A stretch of DNA of 64,000 bases. Origin: Trueperaceae bacterium. Its GTDB lineage: Bacteria > Deinococcota > Deinococci > Deinococcales > Trueperaceae. This document shows positions 46,901 through 55,396 of this stretch, one piece after another. The notes beneath the pieces are model-generated. The model was not told the DNA's origin and did no database searches. It worked only from the letters and a program-made list of their open reading frames with translations. The translations under genes and the position numbers were made by a program. Numbering within the stretch: position 1 is the stretch's first letter; every line of letters starts with the position of its first letter. The stretch spans positions 1 to 64,000 of the forward strand of contig DASVCN010000002.1 in assembly GCA_036381595.1 (NCBI GenBank). The letters run 5' to 3'.

Positions 46901-47947
46901 GTGCCCGAGGCGTTCCAAGTCGTCATCGTCGGCGCCGGCCAGGCTGGCCTCGCCCTCGGCTACTACCTGAAGCGTCAGGGGGCCCACTTCCAGATTTTCG
47001 ACAGCGGCCCCCAGGTCGGCTACTCCTGGCGCCGGCGCTGGGACTCGCTCACCCTCTTCTCCCCGGCCCGTTACGATGCCCTGCCGGGTCTGCCCTTCCC
47101 GGCGCGGCCAGACAGTTTTCCGGGCAAGGATGAGGTGGCCGATTACCTGGCGAGGTACGCGGAGGTGTTCGACCTGCCCGTTCGGCTGAACCAGGAGGTC
47201 GTGGCGCTCGAACGGCGGGGCCACGACTTCCTGCTCGAGACGGAGGATTCGACGGTTCTGGCGAAGCAGGTGGTCGTGGCGACCGGCCCCTTCCAGCGGC
47301 CCTACATCCCACCGTTCGCAGATCGACTCGACCCCCACGTGACCCAACTCCACAGCTCGGAGTACAGGAACACCGAGTCGCTGCCGCCCGGGGATGTACT
47401 GGTGGTCGGCACCGGCAACTCCGGCTGGCAGATCGCCGTCGATCTCGCGGCAACACGCGACGTCGTCCTCTCCGGTAGGGAGTTGCCGCGGGTGCCGCTG
47501 CGGATCTTGGGACGAAGCATCTTCTGGTGGATCCGGGCGACGGGCATCATGCTGGTGCCGGCGAACAGTGCGCTGGGCAGACGGATGAGCAGCAACGACA
47601 ACATCCTCATCGGGGATCGACCGCCGTCACTCCTGGGAGAGCGATTGAAGCGCGCGCCCCGGGCCGTTGACGCCCAGGGCGACACCGTGACTTTCGCAGA
47701 CGGTTCGCGCGCGAGCTTCAGCAACGTCGTATGGGCGACCGGCTACCGCAACGCCTACAGCTGGATCCGACTCCCCGTGTTCGATGACGAAGGCCGGCCC
47801 CTCCACAGACGCGGAGTGACGTCGGTGCCGGGCCTCTACTTCCTGGGGCTGCGTTGGCAACACACTACCGGTTCGGCCCTGCTCGGTTGGGTGCACCGCG
47901 ACGCCCGCTACCTCGCCAAGCGCATCGCGGACCGCCGGTCGGAGTGA
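46901..47947 (+). CDS. Flavin-containing monooxygenase-like NAD(P)/FAD oxidoreductase
   Basis: 348 residues from the GTG at 46901, set by a TACGAT -10 element (46889-46894) 6 bases upstream; a GTG 12 codons earlier has none. FAD motif GAGQAG (11-16), the GYSWRRRWDSLTLFSPARY segment, and the NADPH motif VGTGNSGWQIAVDLA (~168) identify the class B monooxygenase-like (CzcO/YwqF) family. Oxygenates N or S atoms or small ketones, or may have a different role. It is divergent from the GntR gene, which may also control it. Confidence 0.87.
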   Translation: MPEAFQVVIVGAGQAGLALGYYLKRQGAHFQIFDSGPQVGYSWRRRWDSLTLFSPARYDALPGLPFPARPDSFPGKDEVADYLARYAEVFDLPVRLNQEVVALERRGHDFLLETEDSTVLAKQVVVATGPFQRPYIPPFADRLDPHVTQLHSSEYRNTESLPPGDVLVVGTGNSGWQIAVDLAATRDVVLSGRELPRVPLRILGRSIFWWIRATGIMLVPANSALGRRMSSNDNILIGDRPPSLLGERLKRAPRAVDAQGDTVTFADGSRASFSNVVWATGYRNAYSWIRLPVFDDEGRPLHRRGVTSVPGLYFLGLRWQHTTGSALLGWVHRDARYLAKRIADRRSE

Positions 47948-47977
47948 ACGAGGCCGGCTGAATCGCCGGGGAGGTGC

Positions 47978-49408
47978 TCAGCCACCCACCAGACCCACGC
48001 TCGGGTAGTGCCGCCCGCCCCACTCCTCGGGTAGCCACTGGGCGTGCGCCTCGAGCAGGTCGTCCACCATCTCCCTGATCTCGTCCAGCGTCAGTTCGGC
48101 GGCGGTGTGCGGATCGAGCATGGCAGCGTGGTAGACGTGCTCACGGTTCCCGCTGAGCAGCGCCTCTACCGTCAGCGACTGGACGTTGACGTTCGTCTGG
48201 ATCAGGGCAGCCAGCTGCGGCGGGAGCGCGCCGATCCTCGTGGGTTGGACTCCGTTCCCATCGACCAGGCAAGGAACCTCCACACAGCAATCCCTCGGCA
48301 GGTTCTCGATCGACCCTCCGTTGGGCACGTTGCCGTAGACCACGCGCGGAGCCCCGGTCTCGACGGAGTGGATGATGGCGGCGCCGTACTCCTGGCTGCG
48401 ACGTGGCTCGTCGAGGGTGGCGAACTCCCGCACCATGTACTCCGCCTGGCCAGGCATCACCTCGATCTCGCGGCTGCGCAGGTCCGCTCGGAGATCCTCA
48501 GCGTCCCGGGAACCGGGTCGGGCCAGTTCATCCTCGAGGTACTCCCAGAACACCTCGTAGAGCTGGCAGCGCCCCAGGTACTCGTCGAGCGGGATGTTGA
48601 AGCGCTCGAGCAGTTCGGGGTGGTCGCGCTTGATGAACCAGGGAACGTACTCGCTGAGGTGCTCGCTCGATTCGGTGACGAAGTAGCCGAACTGTCGCAG
48701 CAGCTCGTATCGCGTGCGGTTGCTGTCCGGGACGCGCTGCTCGGCGAGGACCCGGCGGATCTCGGGGTAGAGGTCAATGCCGTCCTTCTCGAAGCGGAGG
48801 AAGAAGGCCAGGTGGTTTATGCCGGCGACAAGGTAATCGATCTCCGCGAGCGGCACGCCGATGTCCCTGGCCAGTAGAGCGGCCGTGTGCGGAACGCTGT
48901 GGCACAGTCCGACGGTGGCTATCGAGCCGGCCCTGGAGAGCGCCCAGCAGTTCATCGCCATAGGGTTCACGTAGTTTATGTGCAGCACGTCGGGGCAGAG
49001 CCTCTCCATGTCGCGCTGCATCTCGAGGAGCACCGGGATGGTTCGGAGCGCACGCATTATCCCGCCGATGCCCAGGGTGTCGCCGATCGTCTGGCGCAGG
49101 CCGTAGCGTTTGGGGATCTCGAAGTCGATGACCGTTGCTGGGCGATAGCCGCCAACCTGGATCATGTTTATCGCGTAATCCGCTCCCTCCAGGGCTCGCT
49201 CCCGGTCGGTGGTGATGCGGATGTCGGCCTCCACGCCCAGCCGCTGGGCGACCCGCCGGCCCAGCGCCAGGGAGTTCTCCAGCCGCTTATCGTCGATGTC
49301 GAACAGGCATATCTGCGAGCCCGCCAACTCCGGGTAGCTGAGGATGTCGCCGATCAGGGTCTTCGCGAAAACGGTACTGCCGGCTCCGATGAAACTGATC
49401 TTGGTCAT
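47978..49408 (-). CDS. GH4-family glycosidase (alpha-galactosidase-like)
   Basis: 476 residues. GH4 enzymes cleave glycosides by an NAD+- and Mn2+-dependent oxidation-elimination mechanism. The Rossmann motif GAGSTVFAK (8-16), the metal ligands Cys169 (GLCHSVPH) and His199 (AGINHL), and YVNPMAM (147-152) are present; CHSV is the MelA/AglA form (alpha-galactosidase, alpha-glucosidase, alpha-glucuronidase) rather than the phospho-glycosidase form. Last gene of the carbohydrate operon; the ATG overlaps the stop of the Gfo/Idh gene. The true sugar is unknown. Confidence 0.92.
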   Translation of the reverse strand: MTKISFIGAGSTVFAKTLIGDILSYPELAGSQICLFDIDDKRLENSLALGRRVAQRLGVEADIRITTDRERALEGADYAINMIQVGGYRPATVIDFEIPKRYGLRQTIGDTLGIGGIMRALRTIPVLLEMQRDMERLCPDVLHINYVNPMAMNCWALSRAGSIATVGLCHSVPHTAALLARDIGVPLAEIDYLVAGINHLAFFLRFEKDGIDLYPEIRRVLAEQRVPDSNRTRYELLRQFGYFVTESSEHLSEYVPWFIKRDHPELLERFNIPLDEYLGRCQLYEVFWEYLEDELARPGSRDAEDLRADLRSREIEVMPGQAEYMVREFATLDEPRRSQEYGAAIIHSVETGAPRVVYGNVPNGGSIENLPRDCCVEVPCLVDGNGVQPTRIGALPPQLAALIQTNVNVQSLTVEALLSGNREHVYHAAMLDPHTAAELTLDEIREMVDDLLEAHAQWLPEEWGGRHYPSVGLVGG

Positions 49409-50361
49409 CGCTCTCCACTCCCATGTTCCCCCGCTGCTTCGGCAACATCTAATACGAGCTCGTGGGTCTTCATCGCATCAGCGTAACTGCTGTGGACGAG
49501 CGACGGATCGCCGGCTCCTACGGCCTGCAGGAACGCCCGGTCCACCGCTTCGAACGGGTCGTTCCCCGTGATCTCCTCGCGGCGCCCCTTCGCGTCAGAG
49601 TAGATGACACTCTCCCGCGTGAGCGTCACGAGTAGCCCTTGGCAGATCAACTGGAGCCCAACGAAGCCCGTCCAAGGAAGGAGGCTGGTAGCGGTGAAGT
49701 TCCCGAGCGCACCGCCTTGGAAGCGGAGGGTAGCCGCCGCGGCGACAGCGACGTTCGCCTCGGGAAAGTCGGAGCGCTCGTTGTCACCGACCGCGGCATG
49801 GAGGACAGTGGCTTCCCCGAGCAGATAGCGGGCCAGGTCGAATAGATGCGTAGCCTGCTCGACCATCTGGCCACCGCTCAGCTCCACCCGCCGCCACCAG
49901 CCGGGCTCAGGGAGCGATCCCTGCCAACTGCCCGATACCATCCTGGCCGGCCGCTCCTTGAGTGCCTCGCGAAGTCGAGGGAGGGTATCGAGGGCTCGCC
50001 ACTGGTAGCCGACTGCCGTCACCAGGCCGGACTCCTCGACGGCGCGGGCGATCCGACGGGCTGTCTCTCTGTCGGCCGAGAGCGGCTTCTCCACGAACAT
50101 GGGGATACGTCGTTCGATGAGGGCGAGTTCGATCTCGCCATGGGCGTGGGGTGGCACCGTAACCCAGACGGCGTCGAGGTCGCCGTCGGCCAGCAAGTCG
50201 TCCAGGCTTTCGAACGGCCTGCCGCCCCAGCGCGAGGCCGCACCGCGGGCGCTCTGGGGATGCCTCGCAAGGTGGCCTGCGATCTCGACGCCGGGTTCTT
50301 TGCCGAGCGCCTCGAGGTGACGGGCGGCGATCCCGCCAGCCCCTATCATGGCGATCCTCAC
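49405..50361 (-). CDS. Gfo/Idh/MocA-family NAD(P) oxidoreductase
   Basis: 318 residues. N-terminal Rossmann domain with GAGGIAARHLEAL (7-19), the EKPLSADRETARRIARAVEESG motif with the conserved Lys near residue 91, and a C-terminal alpha/beta domain with GGQMVEQATHLFDLARYLLGE (~165-190), the last holding a catalytic His. Oxidises or reduces a sugar or inositol ring. It overlaps the MDR gene upstream and the GH4 gene downstream by four bases each. In bi-domain oxidoreductases this module is fused to an MDR domain like its neighbour. Confidence 0.9.
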   Translation of the reverse strand: MRIAMIGAGGIAARHLEALGKEPGVEIAGHLARHPQSARGAASRWGGRPFESLDDLLADGDLDAVWVTVPPHAHGEIELALIERRIPMFVEKPLSADRETARRIARAVEESGLVTAVGYQWRALDTLPRLREALKERPARMVSGSWQGSLPEPGWWRRVELSGGQMVEQATHLFDLARYLLGEATVLHAAVGDNERSDFPEANVAVAAAATLRFQGGALGNFTATSLLPWTGFVGLQLICQGLLVTLTRESVIYSDAKGRREEITGNDPFEAVDRAFLQAVGAGDPSLVHSSYADAMKTHELVLDVAEAAGEHGSGER

Positions 50362-51470
50362 GTCGTGTCCCTGCGATCTTCAGAACCGGCGGTGAAGTCG
50401 AGCACTACCTGGAGCGCCTTGCCCGGCTGCTCATCCAACTGCCTGTACGCCTCGGCGGCGCTCTCGGCCGGAACCACCCGGGAGATCAGCTGTTCGAGTC
50501 GCAATACCCGCTCGAGCTGCAGCCGCATGACGGTAGAAGCCAGGCGAAGCCGATCCCAACGGCCGCTTAGCTCCGGCGCCACACCGGATATCTGGGAGCA
50601 GCGGAGCTCGATGCGGTTGTGGTGGAACTCCTCGCCCAGGAAGAGCTCTTCTGCCCCACCCTGGTAGAACCCCATCGCAACTGTCCGAGCCGAGTAGGCC
50701 GTGGCGCGGATGGCGTCGTGGAGGGCGGCAGCCGAGCCGCTCACCTCGATCGTCACGTCCGCGCCTCGGCCGCCGGTGAGTTCCTTGACCCGCACGGCCA
50801 CGCCGCCTTCGGTTGCGTCCAGTGCGGCGTCCACCGCGCCACCCTCTCGGGCGAGCCTTAGCCGGCTGCCATCCAGGTCGACCCCGATCACCCGAGCGCC
50901 CGCCGCTTTCGCCAGCTGAGCGACGATCTGGCCCAGGACACCCAGACCGAATACGGCAACCGTTTCGCCCACCCTCGGGTTTGCGTCGTGGATGCCGTTC
51001 AGGGCGATTGAACCGATGTGGGAAAAGATCCCGAGGATGGGCTCGAGCCCCTGGGGGAGGAGTCGTCCGAAGGCGTACTGGCCGTCGAGTACGGCTGTGC
51101 TGCGGTGGCCCCAGGTTCCGTACACCACTGCGCCCAACTCAGGCGCCAGGGACTCTCGGCCAGGTTCGACTCCGGGGCCGAGCTCGACCACCTTCCCCAC
51201 CTCCTCATACCCCCAACTGCGTAACGGGTACGACTCGCTCGCCAGACCACCCCCCTGGAAGAGCCGCATCTGCTGGTCCCACCTCTTATGGAGATATGGG
51301 TTGGTTCCCCGGTAAGCCGTGAGTTCGGTCCCCGCACTGATTCCCGAGTAGAGGGTCCGAACCCGCACCTGCCCGCGGGCGAGCGGAGCATCGGGCACCT
51401 CCTCCAGTACCACCTGGCGGGGGCCCAGGAGGGAAACTAACTGGGCCACGCACTGTCCTCGGTCCGCCAT
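50358..51470 (-). CDS. MDR-superfamily dehydrogenase without catalytic-zinc Cys
   Basis: 370 residues. GroES-like N-terminal domain and Rossmann domain with VFGLGVLGQIVAQLAKAAGARVIGVD (~190-215). The position where zinc alcohol dehydrogenases have a ligand Cys reads SGISAGTEL, as in the MDR half of bi-domain oxidoreductases and BchC-like enzymes, so it probably does not bind catalytic zinc in the classical way. Its stop overlaps the Gfo/Idh start by GTGA, so the pair looks like a split bi-domain oxidoreductase acting on a sugar. Confidence 0.85.
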   Translation of the reverse strand: MADRGQCVAQLVSLLGPRQVVLEEVPDAPLARGQVRVRTLYSGISAGTELTAYRGTNPYLHKRWDQQMRLFQGGGLASESYPLRSWGYEEVGKVVELGPGVEPGRESLAPELGAVVYGTWGHRSTAVLDGQYAFGRLLPQGLEPILGIFSHIGSIALNGIHDANPRVGETVAVFGLGVLGQIVAQLAKAAGARVIGVDLDGSRLRLAREGGAVDAALDATEGGVAVRVKELTGGRGADVTIEVSGSAAALHDAIRATAYSARTVAMGFYQGGAEELFLGEEFHHNRIELRCSQISGVAPELSGRWDRLRLASTVMRLQLERVLRLEQLISRVVPAESAAEAYRQLDEQPGKALQVVLDFTAGSEDRRDTT

Positions 51471-51483
51471 CGATCGGTGAGAA

Positions 51484-52815
51484 TCACGTTGACAGCAGCA
51501 TATCGACGGCGAGGGCGGCGCTCCAGGAGAAACCGGCGGCGCCGCAGGCCGTCCCGTCCCTCGGGTCGTAGTACTCGACGAACCCGGAGCGGCTCACCAG
51601 CTCGATGCTGTGCTCGCGCAGCAGCCTGGCCTGCTCGTGGTGACCGTACCGCTCCAGACCGCGCGCCACCAGCCAGTTGACGTTCAGCCAGATCGGCCCG
51701 CGCCAGTAGCGACGCGGTTCGAAGTAGGGGCTGCTCTTGCTGACCGAGGGCAGCAGGTAGCGGCTGCCGTCACCGGGAGCGTACTGCCCCGGATCGAGCA
51801 GATGCTGCCGTACGAGCCTCTCCGCCTGTCTTTCGCCCGCTATACCGGCGTAGAGGGGCATGAAAGTGGCGCAGGTGCTCTCCTCGATCTGCTTCCCTGC
51901 CCGCAGGTCGTAATCGAAGTAGAGGCCCGCCTCCTCGTTCCAGAAGCGCTCGTCGAAAGCAGCGCGGGTGTCGTTCAGCCAACTCTCCAGCTCGTCGGTC
52001 TGTTCGCCGAGCCGTCTGGCGAGCCACATGAGGTCGGCGTCGGCAGCGTGGAGGATGGAATTGAAGAGGACATCCTGGACCAGGAAGGGGGCGTGCTCGA
52101 CAAGCGTGTCGTAGTCCCACCCCAGCGTCCGGTAGCGGGCGATGAGGTACATGAACCGGTCGTAGTCCTCCTGGACGGGGCGTTCCCCTACCGCCACGTG
52201 GGTCTGGTCACGGCGCGCGAATTCTGGTGCCCGCACCTCCCCCAGATTGGCCAGGGGTGTCCGGAACCGAGTCGAGTTGTCGGTGCCCGACTCCCAGGGG
52301 TGCACGATCGCTACCAGCCCGTCGACGGCACGGACCTCGTGGAGCCAGCGGTGCCAGCGAAGGAGCGCCGGGAAAACATCCCTCGCGAACTCATCACCCT
52401 CCCGCTGGTCGCCAGCATGTTCGACGAGCGTCCGCACCGCGCTCGCGAGCACCGGTGGCTGAGTGAGCCCGGAAGTGGCCACGGGGGGCGTACCCGAGAG
52501 TTCGGAGGTGCCCCAGAACTCGGGCGTAGGGAAGTAGTCGGAGTGGCCCTCCGAGTAAACGATATGGGGCAGCATCCCGTTCTCCCATTGGGCCTCGAGG
52601 AGCGAACGAACCTCGCTTCGGGCCAGGTCAGCGTCGAGGCGATCGAGGCCGAAGACGATGAAGGCCGAATCCCAGTTCCATTGGTGAGGGTATTGGCCCA
52701 GGCTCGGCTTGGTGAAGCGACCGGTATGGTTCCGCCTCAGCAGCGCACGGGCCTCGCCTATCAACCGGTTACGTTCGTGACCGTCGAGAGCGAGCCCTTC
52801 GCTCGTGACGCTCAT
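51484..52815 (-). CDS. (Alpha/alpha)6 glycoside hydrolase, MGH1/GH63-like
   Basis: 443 residues. An all-helical toroid: QYPHQWNWDSAFIVFGLDR near residue 40, NGMLPHIVYSEGHSDYFPTP (~80), HPWESGTDNSTRFRTPL (~170) and YFEPRRYWRGPIWLNVNWLVARGL (~370) match the mannosylglycerate hydrolase/GH63-like trehalase-type family. Hydrolyses an alpha-glycoside in the cytoplasm; no signal peptide is present. The ATG overlaps the stop codon of the permease upstream by four bases, so it acts on the imported sugar. Confidence 0.87.
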   Translation of the reverse strand: MSVTSEGLALDGHERNRLIGEARALLRRNHTGRFTKPSLGQYPHQWNWDSAFIVFGLDRLDADLARSEVRSLLEAQWENGMLPHIVYSEGHSDYFPTPEFWGTSELSGTPPVATSGLTQPPVLASAVRTLVEHAGDQREGDEFARDVFPALLRWHRWLHEVRAVDGLVAIVHPWESGTDNSTRFRTPLANLGEVRAPEFARRDQTHVAVGERPVQEDYDRFMYLIARYRTLGWDYDTLVEHAPFLVQDVLFNSILHAADADLMWLARRLGEQTDELESWLNDTRAAFDERFWNEEAGLYFDYDLRAGKQIEESTCATFMPLYAGIAGERQAERLVRQHLLDPGQYAPGDGSRYLLPSVSKSSPYFEPRRYWRGPIWLNVNWLVARGLERYGHHEQARLLREHSIELVSRSGFVEYYDPRDGTACGAAGFSWSAALAVDMLLST

Positions 52816-54080
52816 CCTTTCACTCCGCCGGCCGTGAGACCGCCGACGAGGTACCTTTCGAACCAGAAGAAGAGCACCATCACCGGCACCGTCACGATCA
52901 CCGCCCCGGCCATCAGGAACTGTCGTGGTACCTCTTGCGAGTTGAGGTTGACCATCCCGCGCGGCAGGGTGAAGAGTTCCGGCGAGTCGAGGAACATGAA
53001 CGCGAAGAGGAACTCGTTCCAGGCGATCATGAATACATACAGTCCTACCGAGGCGATCGCCGGCAGGGAGAGGGGCAAGGTGATCCGCCAGATGACGCCG
53101 GCGCGAGTGCAGCCGTCTATCAGCCCGGCCTCCTCGAGGTCGGCCGGCAGAGTCTGGAAATAGCTCCTGAGCATGTAGAGGGCGACGGGGATGGTTGTCG
53201 CCGGGTAGACGATCAGCAGGCCGTAGAGGGTGTCGCGCAGGCCCACCTGAGTGAAGATGCTGTAGAGGGGCACGACCAGCACGATCGCCGGGAACATGTA
53301 GATGAGCAGGATGCTGCGGGAGAGCACGCCGCGGCCGGGGAAACGAAGCCTGGTAACGGCATACGCCCCCAGGATCGCCAGCGTGAGCGTTATGACGACC
53401 GTTGCCAGGGCAACTGTCGTGCTGTTGAGGATGTAGTGGGCGAAGTCGAACCTGACTAGCACCTCACGGTAGCCCACGAGCAGCTCCGATAGCCCGCGAC
53501 CGAAGTCGACACTGAGCAGCGTGGGATCCTGCAGGTAGAGGGCGCGTGGCTTCAGGCTCGAGACGACCATGAAGTAGAAGGGGAAGATGACGATCGTGAG
53601 GAAGAACACGAAGCCGGCGCCCCGCAGGAGCCGCAACAGTATCACCTCGAGTCTGTCGCGCCGCAGGTTGCTCAGGTCGATATCCCTCAGTCCGTAGCGA
53701 GTGAGCTGGGCCGCAAGCAGCATCGACCCGAACGCGGCAACGAGGCTCCAGTGCAGCCCGGCCGCGCCGAGCTCCAGCGGGTCCAGAGCGTTGAGCAACA
53801 GCCAGACGAGCGCAGCGGCAAGGCCGAGAGAGAGCGTGGCCGCACGACTGCTGTTCTTGCCTCGCCTGAAAATACCGATGCCCGCACCGAGGGCCAGGCC
53901 GAGGAGAAGCGGCCATCCCAACTCCAAACGCGGTTCGAAACGCGTGAGAATGGAGAGCAGGAAGGCGCTCACGAGCACGGTGGTGAGTGCCGAGGCGACG
54001 CCCACGACGGCAGCCGCTACGAGACCGGTCCCGATGCCTCTCCCGCTTCTTGCCGGCACGGCTGAGCTCACCCGCTGCAT
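52812..54080 (-). CDS. Carbohydrate ABC transporter permease (MalG-like) with N-terminal extension
   Basis: 422 residues, ~140 more than usual. Residues ~152-422 are a standard MalG-type permease: first helix with FVFFLTIVIFPFYFMVVSSLKP, and the EAA motif EEAGLIDGCTRAGVIWRITLPLSLPAI (~315-340). The extra N terminus holds four additional hydrophobic segments (~18-45, ~55-72, ~80-98, ~108-125) followed by a basic stretch. No alternative start removes it cleanly, although internal Met residues exist. It starts at the stop codon of the MalF-like gene. Confidence 0.9.
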   Translation of the reverse strand: MQRVSSAVPARSGRGIGTGLVAAAVVGVASALTTVLVSAFLLSILTRFEPRLELGWPLLLGLALGAGIGIFRRGKNSSRAATLSLGLAAALVWLLLNALDPLELGAAGLHWSLVAAFGSMLLAAQLTRYGLRDIDLSNLRRDRLEVILLRLLRGAGFVFFLTIVIFPFYFMVVSSLKPRALYLQDPTLLSVDFGRGLSELLVGYREVLVRFDFAHYILNSTTVALATVVITLTLAILGAYAVTRLRFPGRGVLSRSILLIYMFPAIVLVVPLYSIFTQVGLRDTLYGLLIVYPATTIPVALYMLRSYFQTLPADLEEAGLIDGCTRAGVIWRITLPLSLPAIASVGLYVFMIAWNEFLFAFMFLDSPELFTLPRGMVNLNSQEVPRQFLMAGAVIVTVPVMVLFFWFERYLVGGLTAGGVKG

Positions 54081-55354
54081 CAGGCCTCCTCGGGGACGAA
54101 CTTGAAATAGAGCACCATGAAGATCGCCAGGATGATGAAGAGTATTACGGCGGTCGCCGCCCCCGCCCCGATGTTCGCCTGGGCGAAGGCGTAGTCGTAG
54201 ACGCGGATGGTGAGAGTTTCGGTCCCTGCAGCTCCGCCGGTAAGGAGGAATATGTCATCGAACTTGTTGAATGTCCAGATGAACCTGAGCAGGAAGAGCG
54301 TCGAGAGAACGCCTACCAACTGCGGGAGAGTCACCCAGCGGAACTGCTGGAAGGGAGTCGCCCCGTCGACCTCTGCCGCCTCGAACATGTCCTTGGGCAT
54401 CGCCTGGAACCGGGCCAGTATGAAGAGGAAGGCGAAAGGGAAATAACGCCACGCCTCGAAGGCGATGACGGTGGAGAGCGCCAGTGGCACTTCGAACGCA
54501 ACGCCGAAGAGGTTGAAATCCACGTTGCGCTGGCTGAGGAAGGATATAGGCCTGTCGAAGATGCCGTGCTCGACGGCCAGGAGGTTGAGGCTGCCACTGA
54601 ACGGGTCGAGAAAGAAGGCCCAGGTGAAAGCGACGGCGATCACCGGGGCGATGTAGGGGAAGAGGAACAGGCCACGCAGCAGGCCCTGGCCCGGGAAACT
54701 CGCGTTCAGCAGTTGGGCGGCGAAAAGGCCCAGCAGGATCGAGAAGACCGAACCTCCCACCGTGTAGACGATAGTCACCCAGAACGCCGGCCAGAACTCG
54801 CTACCGCTGAGGACGTGGCGGAAATTCTCCAGAGTGAAGTCGAGGCTTCCCAGCACGCCGATCGGGCGTCCGCTTATGTGGGCGTCGGTGGGCGAGCGCT
54901 CGTCGAGCTGGGCCTCGAAAAAATCGGGTCCCGCGAGGAACTCGAGTTCGAGTCTGCCGATGTGCCCTCCCTCCCAGCGGCCCAAGTCGCAGCTGAGTGC
55001 TCCGGCTTCGACGCGGCATCGTTCGTCGATGGCGACCGGTTCGAGTCCGGGTGGGAGGGTGGCGTCGATCCGAACATTCGTGATCGGCCCACGCGGGCTG
55101 CTGTTCCTCAGCAGGTAGTTGAGGACGAAGTGGTCCCCCGGTTCCTCGGGCTCGCTGACCACACGTTCTCGCAGTACGGCGGTCGGTGCCCTCAGGTCGC
55201 CCAGCCGAACCTCCTTGAGGCTGATCCAGAAGTTGGCCAGCACCGGGAAGAGCACGACAAGGAACACGATGGTGAAGGCGGGCGCCAGCATCAGCAAGGC
55301 GAGCCTCCGCTCGCGCGCCTCCAGTCCACCTCGGATTCGTCGTTCTCGGGCCAT
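54080..55354 (-). CDS. Carbohydrate ABC transporter permease (MalF-like) with extracytoplasmic insert
   Basis: 424 residues. Helix 1 (~20-45) is followed by a ~120-residue insert (~50-170) before the second helix. The insert has the pattern of a DUF11/Ig-like domain: NYLLRNSSPRGPITNVRIDATLPPGLEPV, two cysteines at 113 and 122, CDLGRW, then LELEFLAG. It faces outward. The rest is a typical permease with the EAA motif MFEAAEVDGATPFQQFRWVTLPQL (~310). E. coli MalF also has a large loop here (P2) that contacts the binding protein. Partner of the downstream MalG-like gene. Confidence 0.9.
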   Translation of the reverse strand: MARERRIRGGLEARERRLALLMLAPAFTIVFLVVLFPVLANFWISLKEVRLGDLRAPTAVLRERVVSEPEEPGDHFVLNYLLRNSSPRGPITNVRIDATLPPGLEPVAIDERCRVEAGALSCDLGRWEGGHIGRLELEFLAGPDFFEAQLDERSPTDAHISGRPIGVLGSLDFTLENFRHVLSGSEFWPAFWVTIVYTVGGSVFSILLGLFAAQLLNASFPGQGLLRGLFLFPYIAPVIAVAFTWAFFLDPFSGSLNLLAVEHGIFDRPISFLSQRNVDFNLFGVAFEVPLALSTVIAFEAWRYFPFAFLFILARFQAMPKDMFEAAEVDGATPFQQFRWVTLPQLVGVLSTLFLLRFIWTFNKFDDIFLLTGGAAGTETLTIRVYDYAFAQANIGAGAATAVILFIILAIFMVLYFKFVPEEA

Positions 55355-55396
55355 ATGAGCGTACCGGTGGGACGTGTTGACGTCCCACCGACGAAG

